From an uncultured Flavobacteriales bacterium (GTDB lineage: Bacteria > Bacteroidota > Bacteroidia > Flavobacteriales_D > Crocinitomicaceae): a DNA stretch of 12,970 nucleotides. Both the position numbers and the translations under genes were made by a program. The stretch covers positions 1 through 12,970 of the forward strand of contig CAIUKX010000277.1 of assembly GCA_903899795.1 (NCBI GenBank), read 5' to 3'. Shown in pieces: positions 1-7,123 of this stretch. Position 1 is the first letter of the stretch. Every line of letters starts with the position of its first letter. Below the pieces are notes generated by a model. That model was not told the origin of the DNA. It searched no databases and was given only the letters and a program-made list of their open reading frames with translations.

Positions 1-1865
1 GCCTTCTTACTTCTGTGATTTATTTTTCTCTTCTACTTCTTTTTTCAACAGAAGTTTTAAGTCTTTTACATTTATTAAATTATACTGGGGTAACTACATT
101 CTGGCTCTTTATTTCCCTTTTTGGCAGTGCCTTGATTTATAAAAATAAAATATCGTTAACAAAGAATTTGAGTGATTCTTTAACTTTACTATCAATAGCA
201 TTTAAGCAACTTTCCTTTTTTTATAAAACCATTTTAATCTCTTCAATTCTATTACTCATCTTAATCTTGGTTCAAGGAATGATTTACCCACCTAACAACT
301 GGGACTCAATGACATACCACCTCCCTAGAATTTCACATTGGATTCAAAATGAATCAGTTGAAAATTACCCAACACATATTGTACGACAACTTTACCAACC
401 ATTATTTTCTGAATACGTGATTTTACACACACACATTTTGTTTGGTGGAGATTTATTTTCAAATGCCGTACAATTTTTTTTTCTCGTTTTAACAACGTTT
501 GCAGTAATTGGTATTTTAAAAGAATTCAATGTAAACAAATCTATTCTCTTTATTACGACTATACTATGCTTCACATTACCTGAAGCACTTTTAGAAGCCT
601 CGAGCACACAAAATGATCTAACACATTCATTTTTCATACTCACAGCAATTTATTACGCAATTAAAAGCTATAAAATAACTACTCCCAACTATTTTTTATT
701 GTTTGGAATAAGTGTAGGTTTTTGTCTTGTCACAAAAGTGATAGCATATCTTTATGCTCCTTTTATTGTCCTAGTATTTGCCATTTTCATCTTGTATAAG
801 ATAATAAAAGAAAAACAACCAAAATTTTTACTTTATAGTTTTATTGTGATCATTCCTATTATCGCAATAAATATTGGACATTCATTCAGAAATTATTCTT
901 TTAGTGGTAACATAATTGGGACAAATGATAAAATAACTAAAGGTATTGTTTTTGAGAAAACCTCACCAAAGATAATTCTTTCAAGTTGTCTAAAAAACAT
1001 GGCCTTACATTCTGACCCATATTTCATTGGAAATATGGGAGATAAAATCGTTGAAAAAGCACATTTGTTGATCCATTTTAATATTAATGAACCTGGAACA
1101 AATGTGTTTGACATGAAGTTTAAATCGAATAGTAATTGGAAAAATCACGAAGATGTGCAACCTAATTTTTTGCATTTAATACTCTTTCTAACCTGTGTAC
1201 TGTTTTATTTTATCCACTCAATAAAATCTAAATCATTGAATTGGATTGCATTTACATTTTTAATCACTATAAGTTTGCAGTTTATTCTATTTAGCGCATA
1301 TCTCTGTTGGGAACCTTGGAATACTCGATTGCATTTACCTCTGTTTTTTGAGATGGTTGTCTTCATTGCAATTATCTTCAGTCAAATCAACATGAAAAGA
1401 ATTGATTATCTTATGTATTTGTTACTTCCACTTTTGATGTATTATGCTTCTTATGTCACTCTTCATAATCGAATTCGCCCCTATTTATATAAAAAAGATT
1501 TAACAGCAGAAACCCACTTATTTAGCAGTCGATTTTATAAATATTTTGGTAATTTTCCTGAAAAGTATAATGAATTCAAAGATTTTCAGGATTACATGGT
1601 AAAAAATAAACTAAAAAATATTGGTTTAATTTCAAGTATTGATGGGTGGGAATATCCTATCATTATGAATCGATTTCAACACAGTGATATAAAAATTAAC
1701 CACATACTACTTACTAACTCAACTAAAAATTTAGAAAAAATCCGATTAAAAATTGACTACATCGTTAGTATTGATAAATCAGAAAATACGCTGACATATA
1801 ATAAACAGAATTATTATTTAGTCACTCCAAAGAATAAATACCTCTTTATTTACACGAAAAAATAA
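1..1865 (+). CDS. Polytopic membrane protein, GT-C / ArnT-like glycosyltransferase candidate (5' partial)
   Basis: Probable integral-membrane glycosyltransferase of the GT-C fold, using a lipid-linked sugar donor at the outer face of the inner membrane. From the GTG at 15 I count 616 residues with about 12 hydrophobic segments, then a soluble tail from about residue 490. The first long loop (about 91-147) holds PPNNWDSMTYHLPRISHW; an acidic residue in the first large periplasmic loop is typical of GT-C enzymes, and this loop resembles GT39/ArnT-like proteins of O-antigen clusters. The frame stays open to the left edge (codons read L-L-T-S before the GTG) and is hydrophobic there, so the GTG is probably not the start and a few residues of the first helix lie outside the window. 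The methyltransferase gene starts 4 bases after the TAA. Donor and acceptor cannot be told; a polymerase or other membrane role is possible. Confidence 0.75.
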   Translation, partial: LLTSVIYFSLLLLFSTEVLSLLHLLNYTGVTTFWLFISLFGSALIYKNKISLTKNLSDSLTLLSIAFKQLSFFYKTILISSILLLILILVQGMIYPPNNWDSMTYHLPRISHWIQNESVENYPTHIVRQLYQPLFSEYVILHTHILFGGDLFSNAVQFFFLVLTTFAVIGILKEFNVNKSILFITTILCFTLPEALLEASSTQNDLTHSFFILTAIYYAIKSYKITTPNYFLLFGISVGFCLVTKVIAYLYAPFIVLVFAIFILYKIIKEKQPKFLLYSFIVIIPIIAINIGHSFRNYSFSGNIIGTNDKITKGIVFEKTSPKIILSSCLKNMALHSDPYFIGNMGDKIVEKAHLLIHFNINEPGTNVFDMKFKSNSNWKNHEDVQPNFLHLILFLTCVLFYFIHSIKSKSLNWIAFTFLITISLQFILFSAYLCWEPWNTRLHLPLFFEMVVFIAIIFSQINMKRIDYLMYLLLPLLMYYASYVTLHNRIRPYLYKKDLTAETHLFSSRFYKYFGNFPEKYNEFKDFQDYMVKNKLKNIGLISSIDGWEYPIIMNRFQHSDIKINHILLTNSTKNLEKIRLKIDYIVSIDKSENTLTYNKQNYYLVTPKNKYLFIYTKK

Positions 1866-1869
1866 ATTA

Positions 1870-2478
1870 ATGTTACCTATTATCAAAAAAATACATCATA
1901 CCTATGTTTTTAAACGCAGGATTGACGTAATCTCGGATGCTATTAATAATAAATTACCATCTGTTAGTACTATTTTGGATATTGGTTGTGGCGATGGTAG
2001 TATCAGTAAACAAATAATAGACAAAAGAGGAAATGTGAAAATCGTAGGCATCGATATTATGAAGCGACCTGAGTGTCATATTGAATATGTGTCCTTTGAT
2101 GGAAAAAATATTCCATTCAAAGATCAATCCTTTGATGCAATACAATTAGTAGACGTTTTGCATCATACTAATGATATCAAAACGGTTATGCTAGAATCAG
2201 TCAGCAAAACGAATCAATATGTGATTATTAAAGATCATATTTATCGAAATAAACTTGACTTCTCGATTCTTAGATTTATGGATTGGATTGGAAATGCTCC
2301 ACATGGTGTAGAAATTATTTACAATTTTCAAAAAGAAAAATTCTGGATGGATTTATTTAAAGAGTTAAACTTGGAAATAGTTTCTTTTGAAAATAAGATC
2401 AATCTATATCCTTGGATGTTTAACTGGATCTTTGGAAGAAAATTACATTTTGTAGCTATTTTGAAAAGAAAAAATTGA
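1870..2478 (+). CDS. Class I SAM-dependent methyltransferase
   Basis: Cytoplasmic methyltransferase of the Methyltransf_11 type, 202 residues. Motif I is ILDIGCGDGS at about 35-44, the acidic residue at the end of strand 2 is Asp62 (VGIDI), and the post-motif region FDAIQLVDVLHHT lies at about 88-100. The downstream block VIIKDHIYRNKLD, followed by LRFMDWIGN at about 134-142, is a feature I associate with a subgroup found in Bacteroidota, but its substrate is unknown to me. The start is an ATG 4 bases after the previous stop, and the next gene begins 5 bases after its TGA, so it is the middle gene of a three-gene unit between two large membrane proteins. By context it may methylate a glycan, its lipid carrier or a precursor. 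A role outside glycan synthesis cannot be excluded. Confidence 0.85.
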   Translation: MLPIIKKIHHTYVFKRRIDVISDAINNKLPSVSTILDIGCGDGSISKQIIDKRGNVKIVGIDIMKRPECHIEYVSFDGKNIPFKDQSFDAIQLVDVLHHTNDIKTVMLESVSKTNQYVIIKDHIYRNKLDFSILRFMDWIGNAPHGVEIIYNFQKEKFWMDLFKELNLEIVSFENKINLYPWMFNWIFGRKLHFVAILKRKN

Positions 2479-2483
2479 TCTAA

Positions 2484-4400
2484 ATGACATATCTACTTCT
2501 AATACTATTCACTTTTTCCTTTATTTTTGGAATCAGTTTATTTATTAAAACTGTTCAAATACGAGGAGCAATTTTTTCATTTTTTGTCCATCAGATCATT
2601 ACGTTAACTTTTATAATTACCCTTTTTTCACTACTCATTACTGGTGGAAAAACTATCTATACATTATTCATTCCTATCTTTTTCTATCTTTTTCTAAAAA
2701 AACATATTCAAATTGAAAAACCATCTTTGGAAAAAATTAAGCTCCAGATTCGTTTTTTCCTTCCGGTATTTGTAATTGTTCTGATCCAATTCATTTTGCA
2801 TGTGGATCTAACTTCATTACAACCCTATATGCCTTCAGATGACATTCACTTATATGCCTCTAATGCCTATTCGTTCCTAGAAAACGGGCACGAAAATTAC
2901 AATGGTATCTTAAGTCAACTCTACCCCGAACTATTTGCCGGGATGAATCCCTACCATTATTATGAAATCTGGTTCACATCTATGTTAACATTTATCTCCG
3001 GATTAAGCGGGGTATATATTATGCTATTTATTATCAATCCATATCTAGTTTGGCTATTTTATACAGGAATCTTATCGATATTGGAACACTATGTCCCGGA
3101 AATTAAAATAAAGCATCACATCATTGCATTTCTGTTACTTTTCATCGGGCCACTTTACTTTGGTTTTTATGAAACACTCTTTCATGATGGTGAATTCTTT
3201 CAAACTACGGTTTTTACAATTGTAGGTTTTGTCAAACAAACTTTAGCATTCTCCTACTTCGGTCAGAAGCATTTACCTGTATATATCTTCAGTTTATTGG
3301 CTTTTTTATTATTTATTAAGCAAAACAATAAGCTTGGCGTATTAATCGCATTGATTCTGCCTATTATTTCATTTGGAACATTTGCAGGTGTGTTTGGAGG
3401 ATTTGGAATATTATTTCTCATCAACAAGAGGTTTCGTCTAAAATCAAATTTTACTTTACTGTTTACGCTGCTAATTGGTTTCATGACAATCACAACCCTG
3501 TTTAAAATAGGTGCTTCACCAGAAATCTCAAAACATTCATTTTATATCAATGATTTTCTAAAATACTTGAATATCAAGGGAGAAATCATGCGTGTTTTCG
3601 CTAAAATCGTAGGACCACTAATTTGGTTTTCGATATTATACATTCCATACATTATATTATTTTGGTATTACCGGAATGAATTAAAAAAGCACAGTGAATA
3701 CAAATTCTTTTTACAATTTATTATTTTCTCTTTCTTTTCTGGGGCGGTATTTACTACCTTGTTACAAGGAATGAGTTCCGATCAATTTTTAACCAATTTA
3801 CTTCCGATTTATAATGTGATCATTATACTATTGCTGGTTTATTTGTATTACACCATTTCTAATAAAAAAATAATCATTTTTGTGAGTTCATTTATTATAC
3901 TTGTCAATGTACTTTTTATCTTAAATTTTCATTCATTGGTACAGAAAAAAATAAACCAAGAATATTCACCCTCTGTTATTGAATTAGTCAGTCAAGAATT
4001 GAAAAAAGAAAAAAAATCACCATTTATTGCCTATATACTAGCTGATAGTCTTGTGCAAAAATTACCTTCTCCAAATTGGTACCCCTACAGACCTGGAAAA
4101 CCTTTTATTTTAGAAAATTATTTTAATATCGTTAGTATTGATTATCCGTATGTAAAATACGATCGAAATTCTAGTTCCATCCTATTCGCCTATCACAATC
4201 AAATTCGTTTTTTCTTAAAAGACTCAATAGTACCTGATTCAAGTTTCGGAGTGCAGCAGAGTGCATTTTTAAAAGCTAAATCAATTAGATGGTTGTTTTG
4301 TGGAAAAGGAGCTGTGATTAAACCGGAAGTTCAAAATTTGATTGAACAATCTTATTACGACAAAGTTTCAGGAGAAACCTATTGTAAATTAAAAAGATAG
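2484..4400 (+). CDS. Large polytopic membrane protein, GT-C-like architecture, function unknown
   Basis: 638 residues with about 12-13 hydrophobic segments up to about residue 482, then a soluble C-terminal part of about 155 residues. The long loop after the first four segments (about 108-163) contains YMPSDDIHLYASNAYSFLE, with the acidic pair Asp119-Asp120, and later NPYHYYEIW. An acidic pair in the first periplasmic loop plus a soluble tail is the general plan of GT-C glycosyltransferases, so transfer of a sugar from a polyprenyl-phosphate donor is a reasonable guess. I do not recognise the specific family, and an O-antigen polymerase-like role is an alternative. The ATG lies 5 bases after the methyltransferase stop. 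It is the last gene of the plus-strand unit and ends 33 bases from the end of a convergent GtrB-like gene, which could supply such a donor. Confidence 0.75.
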   Translation: MTYLLLILFTFSFIFGISLFIKTVQIRGAIFSFFVHQIITLTFIITLFSLLITGGKTIYTLFIPIFFYLFLKKHIQIEKPSLEKIKLQIRFFLPVFVIVLIQFILHVDLTSLQPYMPSDDIHLYASNAYSFLENGHENYNGILSQLYPELFAGMNPYHYYEIWFTSMLTFISGLSGVYIMLFIINPYLVWLFYTGILSILEHYVPEIKIKHHIIAFLLLFIGPLYFGFYETLFHDGEFFQTTVFTIVGFVKQTLAFSYFGQKHLPVYIFSLLAFLLFIKQNNKLGVLIALILPIISFGTFAGVFGGFGILFLINKRFRLKSNFTLLFTLLIGFMTITTLFKIGASPEISKHSFYINDFLKYLNIKGEIMRVFAKIVGPLIWFSILYIPYIILFWYYRNELKKHSEYKFFLQFIIFSFFSGAVFTTLLQGMSSDQFLTNLLPIYNVIIILLLVYLYYTISNKKIIIFVSSFIILVNVLFILNFHSLVQKKINQEYSPSVIELVSQELKKEKKSPFIAYILADSLVQKLPSPNWYPYRPGKPFILENYFNIVSIDYPYVKYDRNSSSILFAYHNQIRFFLKDSIVPDSSFGVQQSAFLKAKSIRWLFCGKGAVIKPEVQNLIEQSYYDKVSGETYCKLKR

Positions 4401-4420
4401 AATTGGGGAATAGGGATTGA

Positions 4421-4464
4421 AATAGAAAGTCGGTTAATGACTATTCTCTGAATCGACTTCTATT
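4421..4464. terminator. Possible stem-loop at the convergent gene ends
   Basis: The arms AATAGAAAGTCG (4421-4432) and CGACTTCTATT (4454-4464) can pair over 11 bases with one bulged A, around a 21-base loop. It sits where the plus-strand unit ends (4400) and the minus-strand operon ends (4434), overlapping the last codons of the GtrB-like gene, which is where a bidirectional terminator is expected. The stem is AT-rich, the loop is long and neither side has a clean U tract, so this is a weak candidate. Confidence 0.3.
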
Positions 4465-5378
4465 ATTTCTTCAATAATAAAAACAGGTCGTTTCCTTGAA
4501 GCATCCAACGTTCGCCATAAGTATTCGGCAATGATCCCCAATGATATATTTGTGATCCCAAAACCTAAAAATAAAATCGTAGAGAGTCCTGCCCAACCAC
4601 TAACCAAATCATTATAGATTAGTTTTCTACAAATGATATAAGTCGTTAATACTAATCCTATCACAAACATCAATATACCGATAATCGAAACAAAACGTAT
4701 AGGTGCGAATGAAAAGGCAACAAATGAATCGATCAATAATTTCACTTTTTTTGCGATTGTCCATTTCGATTTACCTTCTTGTCGTTGTTTCTTTTCGTAG
4801 TCAATAAATTCTTGTTTGAAACCCAGATTCAAAATTTGTAAAAAAATCGATGAATTTGATTCAACATTGTTATTCAGTTCCGTTTGCACATTTTTATTGA
4901 ACATCACAACATCAAACCCCTTACTCGGATAATTTTTATTCACGAAGGCCTTCATCAAATTGGCATAAGCCTTTGAAAACATTTTTTCAACTACTCCAGT
5001 TGGTGGATTATTCCTAGCAGCCCAGGCAATTGAGGCTCCATTTTCATTCAAAACAAAAAGCCTGTCAATCAATTCTAGGGGATCTTGAAGATCAGCATAG
5101 ACAAACGTAATATAATCACCAGTTGCATTTAATACACCAGCTCTCAATGCGGCATGTGCCCCAAAATTTTTTGCCAATTTGATTAATTTATACGAATAAC
5201 CAAGGTGACTTGCTTCAGCTAAAACACGATATGAATTATCAGTCGATCCATCATCTACAAATAATACCTCGTATGTACATGATAGATGTACCAAACAATA
5301 TTTCGCTAAATTTTCTGTTAAACTTTTTATATTTGGCTCTTCATTCATGAAGGGCACTATGATGGATATTTTCTTCAT
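4434..5378 (-). CDS. GT2 polyprenyl-phosphate glycosyltransferase, DPM1/GtrB/ArnC type
   Basis: Transfers a sugar from a nucleotide donor to undecaprenyl phosphate at the cytoplasmic face of the inner membrane, giving a lipid-linked donor for periplasmic GT-C enzymes. 314 residues, full length for the family. The catalytic domain starts at once with ISIIVPFMNEEPNI, followed by VDDGSTDNS at about 41-49, YADLQDPLE at about 94-102 (a small change from the usual DADLQDPPE) and RQEGKSKW at about 199-206, the conserved lysine/tryptophan motif. Two membrane helices follow at about 228-250 and 263-285, then a short cytoplasmic tail. The ATG overlaps the stop of the upstream acyltransferase gene by 4 bases (ATGA) and AAAAGGT lies just before it, so translational coupling is likely. 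It is the last gene of the minus operon. The sugar it transfers is not evident. Confidence 0.92.
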   Translation of the reverse strand: MKKISIIVPFMNEEPNIKSLTENLAKYCLVHLSCTYEVLFVDDGSTDNSYRVLAEASHLGYSYKLIKLAKNFGAHAALRAGVLNATGDYITFVYADLQDPLELIDRLFVLNENGASIAWAARNNPPTGVVEKMFSKAYANLMKAFVNKNYPSKGFDVVMFNKNVQTELNNNVESNSSIFLQILNLGFKQEFIDYEKKQRQEGKSKWTIAKKVKLLIDSFVAFSFAPIRFVSIIGILMFVIGLVLTTYIICRKLIYNDLVSGWAGLSTILFLGFGITNISLGIIAEYLWRTLDASRKRPVFIIEEIIEVDSENSH

Positions 5379-5998
5379 ATACCTTTTGCCGGATTACCAA
5401 TCATTTTTGAATTAGATTCAACTGATTTCAGAACATTTGCAGCCATTCCGATTATAGTGTTATCACCAATCTGAATATCATTTTTAAAAGAACTACAACT
5501 ACCAATGTAACAATTTTTACCTATTGAAACTTTACCAGCAATTGTAACATTCGATCCTATCAATGTATAGTCTTCCACTGTTACATCGTGGTGAATAACT
5601 GAATTTGCCAAAATAAAAATATGATTCCCAATCACTGCATTGGATGTAATAACAACACCTGGCATAATAACGACATCTTTACCTATGCTGGCATCGGCAC
5701 TAACGATAGCTTTTGGATGGACAGCAGTTGCAAATCGATCCAAAGGGATCTTAAAATCTTCTATGATCTTGTTTCGGAAATGAATTGTTTTTTCTGAACC
5801 AATCAATGAAATTATTTTAGAATCCGGATGGGATTCAAGAAAAGTTCTTGGGTAGACTTTAATTCCGTTGTAGGATAAATGGTGTTTTTCCTCATCATCA
5901 TCTACGAAACCTATAATCTTGAATGAACTAGCAATAGTATCAAAAAAGTCAATGGCGTTACCACCAAATCCCAAAACTATTACTTCGGTTTTACTCAT
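5375..5998 (-). CDS. NeuD/PglD-like sugar O- or N-acyltransferase, left-handed beta-helix
   Basis: Acyl-CoA-dependent transferase, 207 residues, the normal length for the NeuD/PglD family. The N-terminal Rossmann-like domain, which binds the sugar nucleotide in PglD, carries LGFGGNAIDF at about 9-18 and IIGFVDDDEE at about 28-37. From about residue 93 hexapeptide repeats begin (VHPKAIVSADASIGKDVVI), continue through VIGNHIF and VSIGKNCYIGS, and end in the usual MIGNPAKGI. The catalytic histidine of PglD sits in an IEHE context; here the matching text is IHHDV, making His137 the likely base. It starts 3 bases after the aminotransferase stop, which fits acylation of the amino sugar that enzyme makes, but O-acetylation as in NeuD is equally possible. 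It is the second, clearly different, hexapeptide transferase in this operon. Confidence 0.88.
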   Translation of the reverse strand: MSKTEVIVLGFGGNAIDFFDTIASSFKIIGFVDDDEEKHHLSYNGIKVYPRTFLESHPDSKIISLIGSEKTIHFRNKIIEDFKIPLDRFATAVHPKAIVSADASIGKDVVIMPGVVITSNAVIGNHIFILANSVIHHDVTVEDYTLIGSNVTIAGKVSIGKNCYIGSCSSFKNDIQIGDNTIIGMAANVLKSVESNSKMIGNPAKGI

Positions 5999-6001
5999 GC
6001 T

Positions 6002-7114
6002 TCAAAAATTATTAATTACTTGAATCACATATGAAACCTCATCATCCGTTAATTCTGCATACATCGGAAGCGAAACACAATGTGCTGCCAGATACTCCGA
6101 ATGAGGGAAATCACCTATTTTATAATTTAAAAACGAATAGGCTTTTTGTAAGTGGCAAGGAACCGGATAATGAAATCCAGGTGCGATGTTCCACTCATTT
6201 AAATAGGTAACGAATTTTTCTTTTTCATCTGTTGTAACAACAAATAAATGATATACTGAATCTGTATTTTCAGGTTGAAATTGAAGTTTTATTTTGGAGT
6301 TTACAATTTCTTTCTGATATCTTTTTGCTATTTCTCGTCTTCTGTTATTCCAGCCTTCCAGGTATTTCAATTTAATTGATAATGAAGCTCCTTCAAGTCC
6401 CCCCATTCTCATGTTGAAACCAATTTCATCATGATAGTACCTTGTTACACATCCATGATTACGTAAACTTTGTAGCTTTAATGCATACTTTTCATGATTC
6501 GTCGTAATACCACCCGCTTCACCACAAGCTCCCAAATTTTTACCAGGATAAAAACTGAAACAAGCCATTTCACCAAATGTCCCTACTGATTTTCCATTGT
6601 ATTTCGCACCCTGAGCTTGAGCAGCATCTTCAACAAGAAATAAATTATGCTTGTCACAGATTGATTTTACGGAGTCAATATCAAATGGCATTCCATACAA
6701 ATGAACCCCAATGACCGCTTTGGTTTTACTTGAAATTTTAGATTCAATTTGTGAAGGATCTATTTCCCAGGTTTGGGGATCGCAATCCACAAATACAGGA
6801 GTTGCTCCGACATGTGTTACTCCCCAAGCAGTTGCAATAAATGTATTGGCTGGAATAATCACCTCATCTCCCTCTCCGATTCCTAAGGCCAAGAGTGCTA
6901 GTTGTATGGCCGAAGTTCCATTATTGACTCCTACACAATAATCTGACTCTGAATAACCTGCAAAATATTTTTCAAATTCTTCAACAAAAGGGCCACCTGA
7001 GAATGCTGTAATTTCGTATACTCTCTCAAAAGCTTCGAAAATCTCAGCTTTTAGTTGTTGATGTTGACCTTTGAGATCAAGACAATTTATTTTTTGGGAG
7101 CGTTTTACTAACAT
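6002..7114 (-). CDS. DegT/DnrJ/EryC1/StrS family PLP-dependent sugar aminotransferase
   Basis: Transfers an amino group, usually from glutamate, to a keto-sugar nucleotide. 370 residues, full length. Seen in order: NNGTSAIQLALLALGIG at about 64-80 (phosphate-binding GTSA), IIPANTFIATAWG at about 86-98, VEDAAQAQGA at about 161-170 (Asp163 contacts the pyridine nitrogen, Gln166 the ring), and FYPGKNLGACGEAGG at about 188-202 with Lys192 as the Schiff-base lysine. HYPVPCHLQKAY (about 315-326) and the closing SLPMYAELTDDEV are family hallmarks. The segment RMGGLEGASLSIKLKYLEGW replaces the commoner RMDEIQAA form. With the Gfo/Idh/MocA dehydrogenase and WlbB-like transferase upstream, the likely substrate is a 3-keto sugar nucleotide, the role of WbpE/WlbC; FdtB/QdtB-type substrates are an alternative. 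ATG is 9 bases after the flavin-protein stop. Confidence 0.93.
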   Translation of the reverse strand: MLVKRSQKINCLDLKGQHQQLKAEIFEAFERVYEITAFSGGPFVEEFEKYFAGYSESDYCVGVNNGTSAIQLALLALGIGEGDEVIIPANTFIATAWGVTHVGATPVFVDCDPQTWEIDPSQIESKISSKTKAVIGVHLYGMPFDIDSVKSICDKHNLFLVEDAAQAQGAKYNGKSVGTFGEMACFSFYPGKNLGACGEAGGITTNHEKYALKLQSLRNHGCVTRYYHDEIGFNMRMGGLEGASLSIKLKYLEGWNNRRREIAKRYQKEIVNSKIKLQFQPENTDSVYHLFVVTTDEKEKFVTYLNEWNIAPGFHYPVPCHLQKAYSFLNYKIGDFPHSEYLAAHCVSLPMYAELTDDEVSYVIQVINNF

Positions 7115-7123
7115 ACAAATTAA

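Noticed and set aside
15..17. GTG at 15 as the true start of the first membrane protein
   Set aside because: The frame is open and hydrophobic right to the window edge, and a start inside the first helix is unlikely, so the gene is treated as 5' partial.
392..643. Minus-strand open frame of 83 residues inside the first membrane-protein gene
   Set aside because: It lies wholly within a convincing coding frame on the other strand, has no recognisable domain and no matching neighbour. The same applies to other opposite-strand frames, such as 893-1114, 1954-2145, 3263-3493, 6711-6941, 7365-7658, 8232-8420 and 8551-8975, and to the same-strand alternate frame at 9100-9336.
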